Below are positions 8,550 through 16,587 of a stretch of 64,000 nucleotides of DNA, piece by piece. The stretch comes from Euzebya rosea (GTDB lineage: Bacteria > Actinomycetota > Nitriliruptoria > Euzebyales > Euzebyaceae). Location of the stretch: NCBI RefSeq assembly GCF_003073135.1, contig NZ_PGDQ01000010.1, positions 124,001-188,000 on the forward strand, in the 5' to 3' direction. How positions within the stretch are numbered: position 1 is the stretch's first letter; every line of letters begins with the position of its first letter. The notes under the pieces are model-generated. The model saw only the letters and a list, made by a program, of their open reading frames with translations, made no database searches and was not told the DNA's origin. The translations under genes were made by a program, and so were the position numbers.

Positions 8550-9668
8550 GTGAAACGTCAATCAGGACTGACTGTCGTCCACGAACCCCGGTTCAGCGGG
8601 ATCGACTGGACCGTGGACGTCCTCATCCGGGGCGGGCACCAACCCGTCCTCGGCGCGGGCTCACGGTCGTGGACACCGAGGCACGGGGGCGTCCCACTGG
8701 AGACTCAGGCGCACCTCGCACTTGTTGGCCTCCTCCGGGCACTCCCGGCCGCCGACGTCGCCCAAGCCATCAACTCCGTGATGGGGTTCCCGGCGCTGTT
8801 CCTCGACGCCGGGACCACACACGGCGGGCGATGGCGGGGCGCAGTGGGGTTGGAGCTGAAGCGGCCTGGATACCCCGAGGGGCCCCTGTTGGAACAGGTG
8901 AGGCGCCAGATGGCGGATCGGGACCAGCATGCCCCCAACGCCTCGCTGCTGTGGTTGGGGGGCCAGGATCCCCCATCGGCTCTCCTCGACCTCGCCGACC
9001 AGCGCTTCCGTGCAACGAGCCTTGCGGACCTCACCGACGTCCTGGTCTCAGTCGGCAATGTCGACGGAGAGACACGCGAACTGGCGCGACGTGCCGTCCG
9101 TCTCCTCGGCATCCCTATAGGTACGGACGTGCCGTCGAGTCGGGGGGCGAGTCGCCGCCGTCACGTGGACATCCTTGCGCGGCACCATCGGCTCGCGTCG
9201 CCCGTCCCCCTGTTTGGCGGTCGACGCCTCGTTTCCTCCTCGAACGGCTTGGCCGACCTCGACATCTGGGTCAACCGGCGGGCGGCCGTGGACCATCTAC
9301 GGGGGAGCGTCCCCTTGCTCGAGGGCCGTGAGCGACTGCATGTCATCGCCGATGTGCTCGCGGGCGCCCACATCGCGGGCCTCCTTCGCCGACCACCGCC
9401 GCCTCCGGCAGGTCCCCCCACGCTCCTCACAGGTGTCCGACTCCCCGACGGCCGCGATCTGTGGCTCCTGACGGAGCGCACGGTCCGTGAACTGTGTCGC
9501 CGGGCCGGGATGGCCACGTCAGCGGGACGCGTGCCGGTCGAGGTCTGGACCGAGCGGCCCGCTTCCCGTCAACGGGTGTTTGCCGCCGGGGAGGTCGTTG
9601 GGCACGTCGAGGACAAGCTCACTCGCGATGAGTTGTTGGACGTGCTGGCCCCGGCGGCTCCCGCGTAG
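8550..9668 (+). CDS. Hypothetical protein, possible PD-(D/E)XK-like fold
   Basis: A 372-aa soluble protein with GTG start at 8550, preceded by AGGAAGGAG. No family was recognised with confidence. In the first third a D...GAVGLELKRPG segment (residues about 82-102) is followed by LLEQVRRQMADRD and a strand ASLLWLGG. This order resembles the D-x(n)-ExK and Q-helix layout of PD-(D/E)XK nucleases, but that is only pattern inference. The C-terminal half has a proline-rich linker (RRPPPPPAGPP) and a beta-rich domain. It is the largest product of the 8.1-9.7 kb operon. Confidence 0.5.
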   Translation: MKRQSGLTVVHEPRFSGIDWTVDVLIRGGHQPVLGAGSRSWTPRHGGVPLETQAHLALVGLLRALPAADVAQAINSVMGFPALFLDAGTTHGGRWRGAVGLELKRPGYPEGPLLEQVRRQMADRDQHAPNASLLWLGGQDPPSALLDLADQRFRATSLADLTDVLVSVGNVDGETRELARRAVRLLGIPIGTDVPSSRGASRRRHVDILARHHRLASPVPLFGGRRLVSSSNGLADLDIWVNRRAAVDHLRGSVPLLEGRERLHVIADVLAGAHIAGLLRRPPPPPAGPPTLLTGVRLPDGRDLWLLTERTVRELCRRAGMATSAGRVPVEVWTERPASRQRVFAAGEVVGHVEDKLTRDELLDVLAPAAPA

Positions 9669-9898
9669 GCGTGAACGCGTTGCGCGGGTGGAATCTGCGC
9701 GGGGCCAAGCTGGCCGCATGTCGATGCTGGTGGGTCCGAGCGAGGCACGGACCGGTCCTATCGCGTTGCCATCTTCACGCGGGCTGGAGTCATGGCTGGT
9801 CACTGGGTGGGCGGGCCCGCGGGTACTCGGGCAGGATGTTGAGGTGGGGGGGTAGCTTCGTGGGGGTGGACGGCAGGGAAGGGAGGCCTCACGGAGTG

Positions 9899-10228
9899 GT
9901 GTCCGGGCCTGATATGGGACGGGTGAAGGCCGATGCGGGCGAAGACTTCGCCGAGGCCGGTCCGGACGGCAAGCCCGTCCACCGGCCTTGGTGGTGGGCC
10001 CTCCGGGACTTGGATGATTCGGCGTTGCACGCCCATGTACGCGAGGCCGGGTGGACCCGGGTTGCCGACGACTCCGGCCGGCCTGACTCAGCAGGCGAGG
10101 GTCACTCGCGGCGGGGCCATCTGGTCTTCCCGACCGGGGTGGAGTGCATGTGCTGCAAGTTCAGGTGGCTATTGCGCACCGGTACGGCGCCCAACGTCGT
10201 AGGCCTTGACGCGAATCTCCGGCCATGA
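9899..10228 (+). CDS. Hypothetical protein
   Basis: A 109-aa product if translation starts at one of the paired GTG codons at 9896/9899, about 10 bases after GGGAGG. The frame stays open back to 9671, but that part has non-coding composition. Features are a WWWALRDLDDSALHAHVREAGW helix and a VECMCCKFRW Cys cluster near the end. No family recognised. The 230 bases before it and the 160 bases after it show nothing else. Confidence 0.35.
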   Translation: MSGPDMGRVKADAGEDFAEAGPDGKPVHRPWWWALRDLDDSALHAHVREAGWTRVADDSGRPDSAGEGHSRRGHLVFPTGVECMCCKFRWLLRTGTAPNVVGLDANLRP

Positions 10229-10388
10229 AGGGTCGCATCGCATCGGCTCCCGCTAGCAGGAACGGAGCCCGAGGGCGCACCTGACCACCGGGCCCGCGAT
10301 CGGTCGCAAATCGCGCTTGGGCCCCGTGAAGACCTGCAAGCCCGTCCGATGACTACAGTGGGGGGTGTTGACCGGGACGGGAGGTCGG

Positions 10389-11597
10389 ATGCAGGGAGAG
10401 GACTTCGTCGGCAGGGCCGAGGAACTCGACGCCCTGAAGGGCTTTCTCGCGGACGATGCGCAGGTGCTGGCGGTCCATGGGATCGGCGGCGTGGGGAAGA
10501 GCGCCCTGGTCGGACGGTTCAAGGAGCTGGCCGAGACCACTGGTGTGCGGGTGTCCATGCGCAACGCACCAAACGGGACGATCGGAGTGCCGCGGTTCCT
10601 CAAGGAGGTCAGCGGCGATCTCGGTGAGGGGCACGTCGCCTTCGACCGCCTAAACGCCGAACTGGATGAGTACTTGCGGCGGGAGTCGGTACTCGAGGGT
10701 GGCGGGGGCGCTGCTGGACTGCTTGGCGCGATCGGTCTGGTCAAGGAGCCAACCGGGCTCTCAGCAGCTGCTTCCAGGCTCGGACAGACGTTGGGCGCCC
10801 GCTCCCGGGACCGGCTGGCCGCGGACAGCTACTGGCGCGGAGCACCGGCCAGTCTTGCCGAGGCCTTCGGCGAGGGTTGCGACGGATTGATGCTTGGCAG
10901 GCCGAGCGTGGTCGTCATCGATCGGTGGGAGTACGCCTCCGACTTCGACGTGTTCGCCTGCGAGACGCTGGTCCCGCGCTTGCCGAGGTCGGTCAAGGTC
11001 ATCGTGGCGGGACGTAAGGATCTGGCGATCAGCAACCCGAGATGGCTGTCCGGGAGGATCGGGTTGCATCCAGGGGTCCACGTCGACGAGTTCGCCCCAG
11101 AGGACGCACGGGAGTTCCTTCGTCGCGCGGGATTGGAGGAGGCCAGCCGACAGAACGAGGTGCTGGCCGTCGTTGGCGGGTTCCCGCTGCTGCTGGTCCT
11201 GCTGCGAACGCTCGCGCGGGGACCAGGTGGCTGGGACGCGGTCGGTCCCCTCCAGCCGCGCGACAACAACCAGCTCGCCCGCCTACTACTCGAGCGCATC
11301 CTCGATGCCCCCGGCGGGGAGGAACTCGGGCCGGCACTGGAACTGGGTTGCATTCCGGATCACCTGACCCCGGCACTGGTCGGGGTGGTACTCGAAGTCG
11401 AGGAGCCGGAGGCAGCCCGCATCTACGACCTGCTCGACGACAGCGAGTTGACCGAACCGCATCCATCCGGCATCCGGATCCACGACCGGGTCCGGGAGCT
11501 TCTTCTCGACCGTTTGAAGTTCAACCGGCCCGATGCCTTCCAGGCAGTCTCGGCAAGGGTTGTCGACCACTACCGGCGTCAGGTCCCGCGCCCATGA
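10389..11597 (+). CDS. STAND-type P-loop NTPase
   Basis: A 402-aa NTPase. The ATG at 10389 is chosen over GTG 10365 because a GGAGG lies five bases before it. Motifs: FVGRAEELDAL at the N-terminus, Walker A GIGGVGKS (residues about 31-38), a Walker-B-like VVVIDRWE, sensor IVAGRKDL, and the GGFPLLLVLL (GxP) motif of STAND/AP-ATPases, followed by winged-helix-like sequence. STAND proteins are ATP-switched signal sensors. Its stop overlaps the ATG of the TPR gene (ATGA), so the usual NTPase-TPR fusion is here split into two coupled subunits. No effector domain is fused. Confidence 0.8.
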   Translation: MQGEDFVGRAEELDALKGFLADDAQVLAVHGIGGVGKSALVGRFKELAETTGVRVSMRNAPNGTIGVPRFLKEVSGDLGEGHVAFDRLNAELDEYLRRESVLEGGGGAAGLLGAIGLVKEPTGLSAAASRLGQTLGARSRDRLAADSYWRGAPASLAEAFGEGCDGLMLGRPSVVVIDRWEYASDFDVFACETLVPRLPRSVKVIVAGRKDLAISNPRWLSGRIGLHPGVHVDEFAPEDAREFLRRAGLEEASRQNEVLAVVGGFPLLLVLLRTLARGPGGWDAVGPLQPRDNNQLARLLLERILDAPGGEELGPALELGCIPDHLTPALVGVVLEVEEPEAARIYDLLDDSELTEPHPSGIRIHDRVRELLLDRLKFNRPDAFQAVSARVVDHYRRQVPRP

Positions 11598-12559
11598 ATC
11601 TGGACCCGATCATCGGGCTGGTCACAGCCTTGACCCAGATGGACGATGACATCGGCGCGGCGTCGGAGTTGACCGACTTCATCGAGGATCTTCGAGCCTC
11701 CGGCGATCTCGCGTCCGCTCGACGACTGGTCAACGACGTCAAGGACGCACCGTGGGACGAGCGTCTCAGGGGAGTGGTCACCTACGCCGCTGGCTATCTG
11801 GCCGACCTCGACGGCAAGCCGTCTGAGGCGATGACGCACTTCCGTGCCTCACGACGACACTTCGCGGCGGTCGGCCTGAGAGACCTTGAAGCCGTGGCGC
11901 TGTTCCAGATCGGAGCGCTGCATCGGGAGTCGGGCGATCTAGCGGCGGCGTCCGCTTCGCTCGCAGAGGCTATTGGGGTTGCCGAAGGCGAACTCGTCCG
12001 AGCCCGCGCAAGTCACAACCACGTACACGTCCTTCACCAGATGGGGGAGCAACAACTGGCGATCTCGCTGCAGGAGGAATGCCTGCGGACGTTCGACCGT
12101 CACGACGACCACGTCAACGCTGCCTCGGCACGCCTCAGCCTCGGCGTCATGTTGACCGAGGAGCAGCGCTTCGACGAGGCACTCGGTCCCCTCTTGTCCG
12201 CAGCGGTGTCGTTCGCCGCCCTGCCGAACGACATCGGCGGGGGCCAAGCCAGCAGCCTCGCCGTGCTCGCCCAGATCGTGGCGAGGACAGGCGACCATGC
12301 CAACGCCATCCTCGTCCTTGACCGCTGCGCGGCTCTGTTCCTTGATGCCGGCCTGGTGGTCCGCGCTGCCACGGTGATGCTCGACATGGGCAAGATCTGC
12401 TTCGGCGCCGATGATCACGAAGCCGCGCGACTTCAGCTCGATGCTTCCGAGCGCGGCTTTGCTTCGGTGGAGGATGCCCGTGGAGTTGCCGCGGTCCGCG
12501 CGCTACGCAATCTGCTCCGCGAACCCGATGGGGACGGCGACTCTCCCAAGTTCGAGTGA
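11594..12559 (+). CDS. TPR-repeat protein, partner of the STAND NTPase
   Basis: A 321-aa all-helical protein with about six to seven tetratricopeptide-like repeats from residue 50 to the end (for example AVALFQIGALHRESGDLAAASASLAEAI). TPRs usually form the sensor or scaffold half of STAND proteins. The start at 11594 overlaps the NTPase stop, making a two-gene translational unit. The signal sensed is unknown. Confidence 0.75.
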   Translation: MNLDPIIGLVTALTQMDDDIGAASELTDFIEDLRASGDLASARRLVNDVKDAPWDERLRGVVTYAAGYLADLDGKPSEAMTHFRASRRHFAAVGLRDLEAVALFQIGALHRESGDLAAASASLAEAIGVAEGELVRARASHNHVHVLHQMGEQQLAISLQEECLRTFDRHDDHVNAASARLSLGVMLTEEQRFDEALGPLLSAAVSFAALPNDIGGGQASSLAVLAQIVARTGDHANAILVLDRCAALFLDAGLVVRAATVMLDMGKICFGADDHEAARLQLDASERGFASVEDARGVAAVRALRNLLREPDGDGDSPKFE

Positions 12560-12570
12560 GGCGGCCCTTG

Positions 12571-12615
12571 CCCAGGTCGCGTCCGCCACCCCCCATGGTG
12601 GACGCCACGCTGGGC
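12571..12615. terminator. Bidirectional hairpin between convergent genes
   Basis: The core stem is GCGTCC(g)CCACC paired with GGTGGACGC (12579-12605), and the outer bases CCCAG...CTGGG extend the pairing. It lies between the TPR gene and the convergent 173-aa gene, so it can serve both. No U-tract is obvious, which is common in high-GC actinobacteria. Confidence 0.55.
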
Positions 12616-12698
12616 CCAGGTTCGTGGAGGCCTGAAGTTTGCGGCCTGACGGGTGAGGTGGGCACGTTCGGCGACTGTCGGTGCGGATCCGATGCCGC

Positions 12699-13220
12699 TC
12701 AGGCACGGCGGATGTCGAAGGTTTCCAATCCGATCTCAGCGATCACTGTCTCCTCCTCGCCCGCGTCGGCCCACTCCGCACCGTCGGGCAGTCCCTGAAT
12801 GACGGAGAGTCCGCACTCGTCGTCGGTCCATATGGTGGCCACCCCCCAGCTCCAGAGCACCGTCCCGGAACGGCGGTGTCTGACCTGTCGGCCCCCGGCG
12901 GTTAGGACCCAGGTGCCGTCGGCCCTGATCGCTCCGCCGTGGCGGATCGGTTCCGCGCCTGACCCTGCCCGAGGGATCGGGTCGCATCGGTCGGTGGGCA
13001 GATGCAGGCGCCAGCCCTCGGTGAGGAGATCCCACGCGTGCGGGTCCTCGCCGGCGAGCCCGAGGCAGGACAGCAGGTCCAGGGGTCGGATGTGGGCGGT
13101 CGTCGCAGGGCGGTCCGGCCACGTCACCGTTGCCCAGCAGGCGTCGACGACGATCTCGGCCTGTCTGCCGTCCCGGGTGTGGTGAAGCTGCCAGTTCGTG
13201 ATGTCGTGATGGTCGGTCAT
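12699..13220 (-). CDS. Hypothetical protein
   Basis: A 173-aa soluble, Trp-rich protein (many W in short beta-like strands, such as WQLHHTRDGRQAEIVVDACWATVTW). No family recognised. Its ATG at 13220 overlaps the stop of the upstream HTH gene (ATGA), so both are made from the promoter carrying the 13782-13800 palindrome. Confidence 0.6.
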   Translation of the reverse strand: MTDHHDITNWQLHHTRDGRQAEIVVDACWATVTWPDRPATTAHIRPLDLLSCLGLAGEDPHAWDLLTEGWRLHLPTDRCDPIPRAGSGAEPIRHGGAIRADGTWVLTAGGRQVRHRRSGTVLWSWGVATIWTDDECGLSVIQGLPDGAEWADAGEEETVIAEIGLETFDIRRA

Positions 13221-13768
13221 GTCGGTCCTTCACTTGGTGTGGTGGGTGCGGGTCCGGCCTTCGCCGCACCGCGGGTGTTGAGGTGGGCGAGCCCGTTGGC
13301 GTCGGCGTGGCGTGCCACGGTTTGGGGACTCACGCCTTGGCGCCGTGCGATCTCGGCGTAGCTGAACCCCTCTAGGAGCCACGCCTGCAGGTCGTCGGGG
13401 TTGAGGCGTCGAGCGACGTCGCGTCGGCGCCTGGCCGCTTGTCCGCCCCCGGTCCTGGCGATGGTGCACTGGCGTAGCTGGGAGGCCGATAGCGGCACGC
13501 CAGCGGTGGCGAGCAGCCGCGCGACCGTGGACCAGCTGGTTGCCTGGCGTCGCTTCTCCACGTCGATCTGGCCCCTGATGCGGTCCCGGAGCGTCGCCCG
13601 CCACAGGCCGGTCAACAGCGTGTAGGCCGAGGCCAGCGCGATGAGGCGCTCGCGGCCCGGATGGCTGTTTCTGAGCGTGAGTGCACTGTCGGTGAGGTCG
13701 CGGGCAGCCTGCTCGAGCTGGTCAGCGAGTTCGGTTGTCGGTTGTGGGTAGTCGGGTTCTCTGGTCAC
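13217..13768 (-). CDS. HTH-domain DNA-binding protein
   Basis: A 183-aa protein, GTG at 13768. The N-terminal 110 residues are helical. The C-terminal part has a resolvase/Hin-type helix-turn-helix (LLEGFSYAEIARRQGVSPQTVARHADANGL, residues about 132-161) and a short Pro/Thr tail. The module resembles the HTH repeats in the 1239-aa recombinase of this island. A near-perfect 19-bp palindrome starts 13 bases before its start codon, suggesting autoregulation or regulation by another island protein. Confidence 0.65.
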   Translation of the reverse strand: MTREPDYPQPTTELADQLEQAARDLTDSALTLRNSHPGRERLIALASAYTLLTGLWRATLRDRIRGQIDVEKRRQATSWSTVARLLATAGVPLSASQLRQCTIARTGGGQAARRRRDVARRLNPDDLQAWLLEGFSYAEIARRQGVSPQTVARHADANGLAHLNTRGAAKAGPAPTTPSEGPT

Positions 13769-13781
13769 GTCCTGCTCCCAA

Positions 13782-13800
13782 GTGTCGTTAATAACGGCAC
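13782..13800. promoter_or_regulatory. Palindromic motif, copy 2 (GTGTCGTTAATAACGGCAC)
   Basis: Core CGTTAATAACG at 13786-13796, extended here to a 19-bp near-perfect palindrome. It lies between the divergent genes starting at 13768 (minus) and 13901 (plus), close enough to the minus-strand start to overlap its promoter. Immediately beyond, 13802-13819 reads CTAGCGCGTGGGTGCGAC, which matches the flank of copy 3. Confidence 0.6.
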
Positions 13801-13900
13801 TCTAGCGCGTGGGTGCGACGTGGTCACACTCCGGCTGGTTGGGGAGGCCCGTCCGGCCTGCCGCCGGCCGATAGGGTGAGGGCATGTGCAGGGCGATCTC

Positions 13901-14218
13901 ATGAGCGACTCCAAGGAAGGCATCGGCGGGATCGGTCGGGAGTTCTGGTCCGATCCCCGTGTTGGTGCGGCGCTCCGGTCATTGGCCCTCCGACACGGGC
14001 GGGGTGACGGGCTCGACGAGGTGGTGGTCGCGTTCGCGGCCGAGGAGACCGCGAGGGACTTCGTCACCGGGCTGGTGGCCGAGGCCGTCGGCGGCGAGCA
14101 CAGTTGGTCGGCGGTCGCTGAACGTCTCGGACTGTCACGACCTGCCGTCACCCAGCGCTACGACCCGGCGCAGCGAGAGGCCAACCGCCAGCGTCAGATC
14201 CGGCACCAGGCGCGCTGA
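13901..14218 (+). CDS. Small HTH-domain protein
   Basis: A 105-aa protein (ATG 13901; GTG 13886 is an alternative). The C-terminal third has a clear helix-turn-helix, HSWSAVAERLGLSRPAVTQRYD, followed by a basic Arg/Gln tail suited to DNA backbone contact. It diverges from the other HTH gene across the 13782-13800 palindrome and is a candidate regulator of the island. Target genes are not known. Confidence 0.6.
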   Translation: MSDSKEGIGGIGREFWSDPRVGAALRSLALRHGRGDGLDEVVVAFAAEETARDFVTGLVAEAVGGEHSWSAVAERLGLSRPAVTQRYDPAQREANRQRQIRHQAR

Positions 14219-14480
14219 CCACCGAGGCATTCAACACGTGTCCCCCGCGGCTCGAATCACGCGGTCGTCGTCGCGGAAGGCGGGTCGGATACATCGGCCG
14301 CGTCGCGCCGATCTGCCGGGGTCAGACGAGACCGCGCTCACGCATGGTCGTCAACGCCCAGTCGCGGTATGGCGCGACGTCGAACCTCGCGTCGAGGAGC
14401 ATCTGCTCGGTCAAGCTGAATACGGGGGTTCGACTACCCTCACCCGCTCCACCCACACGGGACGCGGTCGGCCCGAGGGT
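14219..14480. other. Intergenic stretch with weak coding and tmRNA-end-like signals
   Basis: No gene is well supported. On the minus strand a short frame (14322-about 14456) ends FSLTEQMLL...MRERGLV and looks mildly protein-like, but has no ribosome binding site. On the plus strand 14424-14454 (GGGGGTTCGACTACCC then CCGCTCCACC) faintly resembles the 3' end of tmRNA or tRNA, without the rest of such a gene. Confidence 0.3.
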
Positions 14481-14864
14481 TCAGCCGGGTGTTCGTGCCA
14501 TCGCGATCGCCCCGGCCATCGGTCGGACATGCGTGAGCGAGATCGTGACGAGCACACCCAGCGAACGGGCCCGGCGTGCGACCTCGCCGTGTAATGCGAC
14601 GGCTGTGTCCGGGCCGCCTCCGACGACCTCCACGTCAAGGGGTTCCAGGCCCGGCATCCCTAGGCACTTGTGGACGGCCTCCTTGGCCGCCAGACGCGCG
14701 GCCAGGCATTGACCGGGATCCGGTTCGCCACGGCTGTAGGCGACCTCGCCGGCATGGAACAACTCTTCCAGCAGTCGTGGGTTGCGCTTCAGCTTCTCGG
14801 CCAATCGGTCCGGCTCAACGAGGTCGATCCCCACGTACGGCACTGTCGGCAATTCCTGCATCAT
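14481..14864 (-). CDS. acpS: Holo-ACP synthase (4'-phosphopantetheinyl transferase, AcpS type)
   Basis: A 127-aa AcpS-type enzyme that transfers phosphopantetheine from CoA to the serine of an acyl carrier protein. Visible family motifs are VGIDLVEPDRL (Mg-binding Asp region), FHAGEVAYSR, the ARLAAKEAVHKCLG helix and the C-terminal ISLTHVRPMAGAIAMA. The gene diverges from an ACP gene with only 53 bases between, so this is most likely a dedicated modifying enzyme for that carrier. The AT-rich spacer (reads TATAGGATAATCAAGC before the ATG) suggests a -10 box so close that the mRNA could be leaderless. Confidence 0.88.
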   Translation of the reverse strand: MMQELPTVPYVGIDLVEPDRLAEKLKRNPRLLEELFHAGEVAYSRGEPDPGQCLAARLAAKEAVHKCLGMPGLEPLDVEVVGGGPDTAVALHGEVARRARSLGVLVTISLTHVRPMAGAIAMARTPG

Positions 14865-14917
14865 GCTTGATTATCCTATACGATGTCGACTATTCCGACA
14901 CACTGGAGGTCCCCGTG
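14865..14917. promoter_or_regulatory. Divergent AT-rich promoter between acpS and the ACP operon
   Basis: These 53 bases are among the most AT-rich of the island. They include TTATCCTATACGATG (plus strand), whose complement offers TANNNT-type -10 boxes towards acpS. GGAGG lies 8 bases before the ACP start at 14918. The XRE-family regulator encoded two genes downstream is the obvious candidate to bind here, by analogy with other XRE/ImmA pairs. Confidence 0.5.
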
Positions 14918-15205
14918 ATGCCAACCGCGAGCCCCGCCGCCCCTCCCGCCACATGGACCCCGACGGCCCTGCAGGCCGTGGTCCTGGATCTGCTTGCAGA
15001 ACTCCTGATGGAGGACCGCGAGGAGTTGGAGCAACGGCTCTCAGTGACCCCTGCCATGCCCGTGGACTCCTTGGACATGATGGATATTATCGCCGGGTTC
15101 AAGCAGCGGACGGGCCTGTCGGTCCACAAGGGCCGCCTCCGCAGGCACCACATGCGGTCGGTCAGCGCGTTTGTCGGGTTCGTCAGCAGCCGGTCCGGCA
15201 CGTGA
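14918..15205 (+). CDS. Acyl carrier protein
   Basis: A 95-aa single-domain carrier protein. After a Pro/Ala-rich 12-residue lead, the domain contains the phosphopantetheine site VDSLDMMDII with Ser51, and a preceding four-helix-type segment. The last 30 residues are unusually basic (HKGRLRRHHMRSVSAF), unlike acidic fatty-acid ACPs. First gene of a seven-gene operon; GGAGG precedes the ATG, and the stop overlaps the next start (GTGA). It probably carries an acyl or aminoacyl group as a thioester for the enzymes downstream; the cargo is unknown. Confidence 0.82.
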   Translation: MPTASPAAPPATWTPTALQAVVLDLLAELLMEDREELEQRLSVTPAMPVDSLDMMDIIAGFKQRTGLSVHKGRLRRHHMRSVSAFVGFVSSRSGT

Positions 15206-15573
15206 CCGGCACCGACGACGGGACGCCTGATGAGGCGGCAGCCCTAGCACGACGCCTGAAGCAGGCTCGTGAGTTCCTCAACCTGTCCCAGCAGTTCGTG
15301 GCCGAGCAGACCGGAATCAGCCGGACCGCCGTGTCCGACATCGAACGCGGCGCACGTCGCGTGGAGAGCCTGGAGCTGAAGCGCCTCGCGCGGCTGTACC
15401 GGATGCCGGTCGACTACTTCCTCGGCGGCGGATCGGTCGAGGGCGCCGCCGAGGCGACCAGCACGGCGCTCGCCCGCGCAGCGGGCGATCTGGACGAGGA
15501 GGCGCAGGAGGAAGTCATCCGCTTCGCGCTGTTTCTCAGGAACTACCGGACCCCAGGGGAGGGCGGCTCGTGA
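15202..15573 (+). CDS. XRE-family transcriptional regulator
   Basis: A 123-aa protein with an N-terminal HTH_XRE domain (ARRLKQAREFLNLSQQFVAEQTGISRTAVSDIERGARRVESLELKRLARLYRMP, split over residues about 14-68) and a C-terminal helical tail. GTG at 15202 overlaps the ACP stop; its own stop overlaps the ImmA gene start (GTGA). In elements such as ICEBs1 an XRE repressor (ImmR) is cleaved by the adjacent ImmA peptidase; the same pairing is inferred here. Confidence 0.88.
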   Translation: MTGTDDGTPDEAAALARRLKQAREFLNLSQQFVAEQTGISRTAVSDIERGARRVESLELKRLARLYRMPVDYFLGGGSVEGAAEATSTALARAAGDLDEEAQEEVIRFALFLRNYRTPGEGGS

Positions 15574-16586
15574 CGACCTGGGAGGAGGCCAACCGCAGGG
15601 CCGGTGTCATGGCTGGGGAATGGCACGCCGAACTCGGCATCGACCTGTCCCGCCCGGTCGACCCGTTCGATGCCATCCGCCGTCTCGGCATCATCCTGGC
15701 CTTCGGCAGGCTCGGAAGGACGTCCGGCCTGTACCTTCCGGCGGGACCGGCTCAACCCCAGCCGGGGATCCTGCTCCACGTCGGGCACCCTCGCACACGG
15801 CAACGCTACTCCGCGGCGCACGAGCTCGGCCACCACGTGTTCGGGCACGCAATGGGAGTCGACGGCGACCTCGAACGGGCCCGCCGGAAGGAAACGGGCT
15901 GGACGACTGAGGAGAAGGAGGCCGAAGCGTTCGGCGCATGGTTCCTGATGCCCCGTCGGCTCGTGAGAACGGGGCTGCGCACCCTCGGCATCGACACCCC
16001 GAGGGATCCGTTGGACGTCTATGCGCTGTCGCTGTGGTTGGGGACCAGCTACACCGCCACCGCCCACCAGCTCGCAACCGTGCGGATCGTCGGTCGTGAC
16101 GACGCGTCGAGGTGGGCCACAGTCCCACCCCGCACCATCAAGCGCACGATCGCCGGGACGATGGTGCCCGACATCATGCGAAACGACGTCCTGTGGGTCG
16201 ACGTGCGACGGGCGGCTCACGAGGTCAGCGGGCGGCCAGGGGACAGGATCGTGGTAACCGTCGACGACGTGCCTAGCAGCGGGATCACTTGGAGGGTCGC
16301 CGAACGATCGGTGTTGCCCCTGGCGGCGGACTCCTTCATGGATGACTGGGATGCCGACATCCACCTCGTCCACGACGACGGTGAACTGGCCGGCGGGACC
16401 TATCCGCGGTCCTTCGCACTCGACGTCCCCCCTGGCATCGGGGTGGGCCCGCACCCGCTTGAGCTGATCCGCGACCGGCCCTTCGACGAAAGCGAACCCG
16501 TTGAACGCGTCAGGATTCCCGTGACGATCGATCCCGGTCTGAGCGGCCTACAGCTCCCCGAGGCTGCAATGGCCATGCACTCCTGA
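15570..16586 (+). CDS. ImmA/IrrE-family metallopeptidase fused to a chagasin-like cysteine-protease inhibitor domain
   Basis: A 338-aa two-domain protein. The N-terminal domain is an ImmA/IrrE zinc peptidase with AAHELGHHVFGH (HELGH at 84-88) and the downstream EAEAFGAWFLMP block. Residues about 205-320 look like a chagasin (inhibitor family I42) beta-sandwich: an NPTTGYxW-like loop PSSGITW (235-241), a GG loop (275-276) and an RPW-like loop RPF (303-305), in the right order. Chagasins block papain-family peptidases, and the next gene, one base downstream, encodes one. The fold assignment of the second domain is by motif order, not by search. Confidence 0.8.
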   Translation: MTTWEEANRRAGVMAGEWHAELGIDLSRPVDPFDAIRRLGIILAFGRLGRTSGLYLPAGPAQPQPGILLHVGHPRTRQRYSAAHELGHHVFGHAMGVDGDLERARRKETGWTTEEKEAEAFGAWFLMPRRLVRTGLRTLGIDTPRDPLDVYALSLWLGTSYTATAHQLATVRIVGRDDASRWATVPPRTIKRTIAGTMVPDIMRNDVLWVDVRRAAHEVSGRPGDRIVVTVDDVPSSGITWRVAERSVLPLAADSFMDDWDADIHLVHDDGELAGGTYPRSFALDVPPGIGVGPHPLELIRDRPFDESEPVERVRIPVTIDPGLSGLQLPEAAMAMHS

Positions 16587-16587
16587 C

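Noticed and set aside
14421-14454. Plus-strand stretch resembling the 3' end of tmRNA/tRNA (GGTTCGACTACCC...CTCCACC)
   Set aside because: The T-stem lacks one pair and no upstream tRNA or tmRNA body is present. It could be an old attachment-site remnant, but the evidence is too thin to call; the same bases also fit a short minus-strand reading frame.
14322-14456. Minus-strand small frame ending MRERGLV downstream of acpS
   Set aside because: Protein-like ending, but no ribosome binding site, no sure start codon and only about 45 codons.
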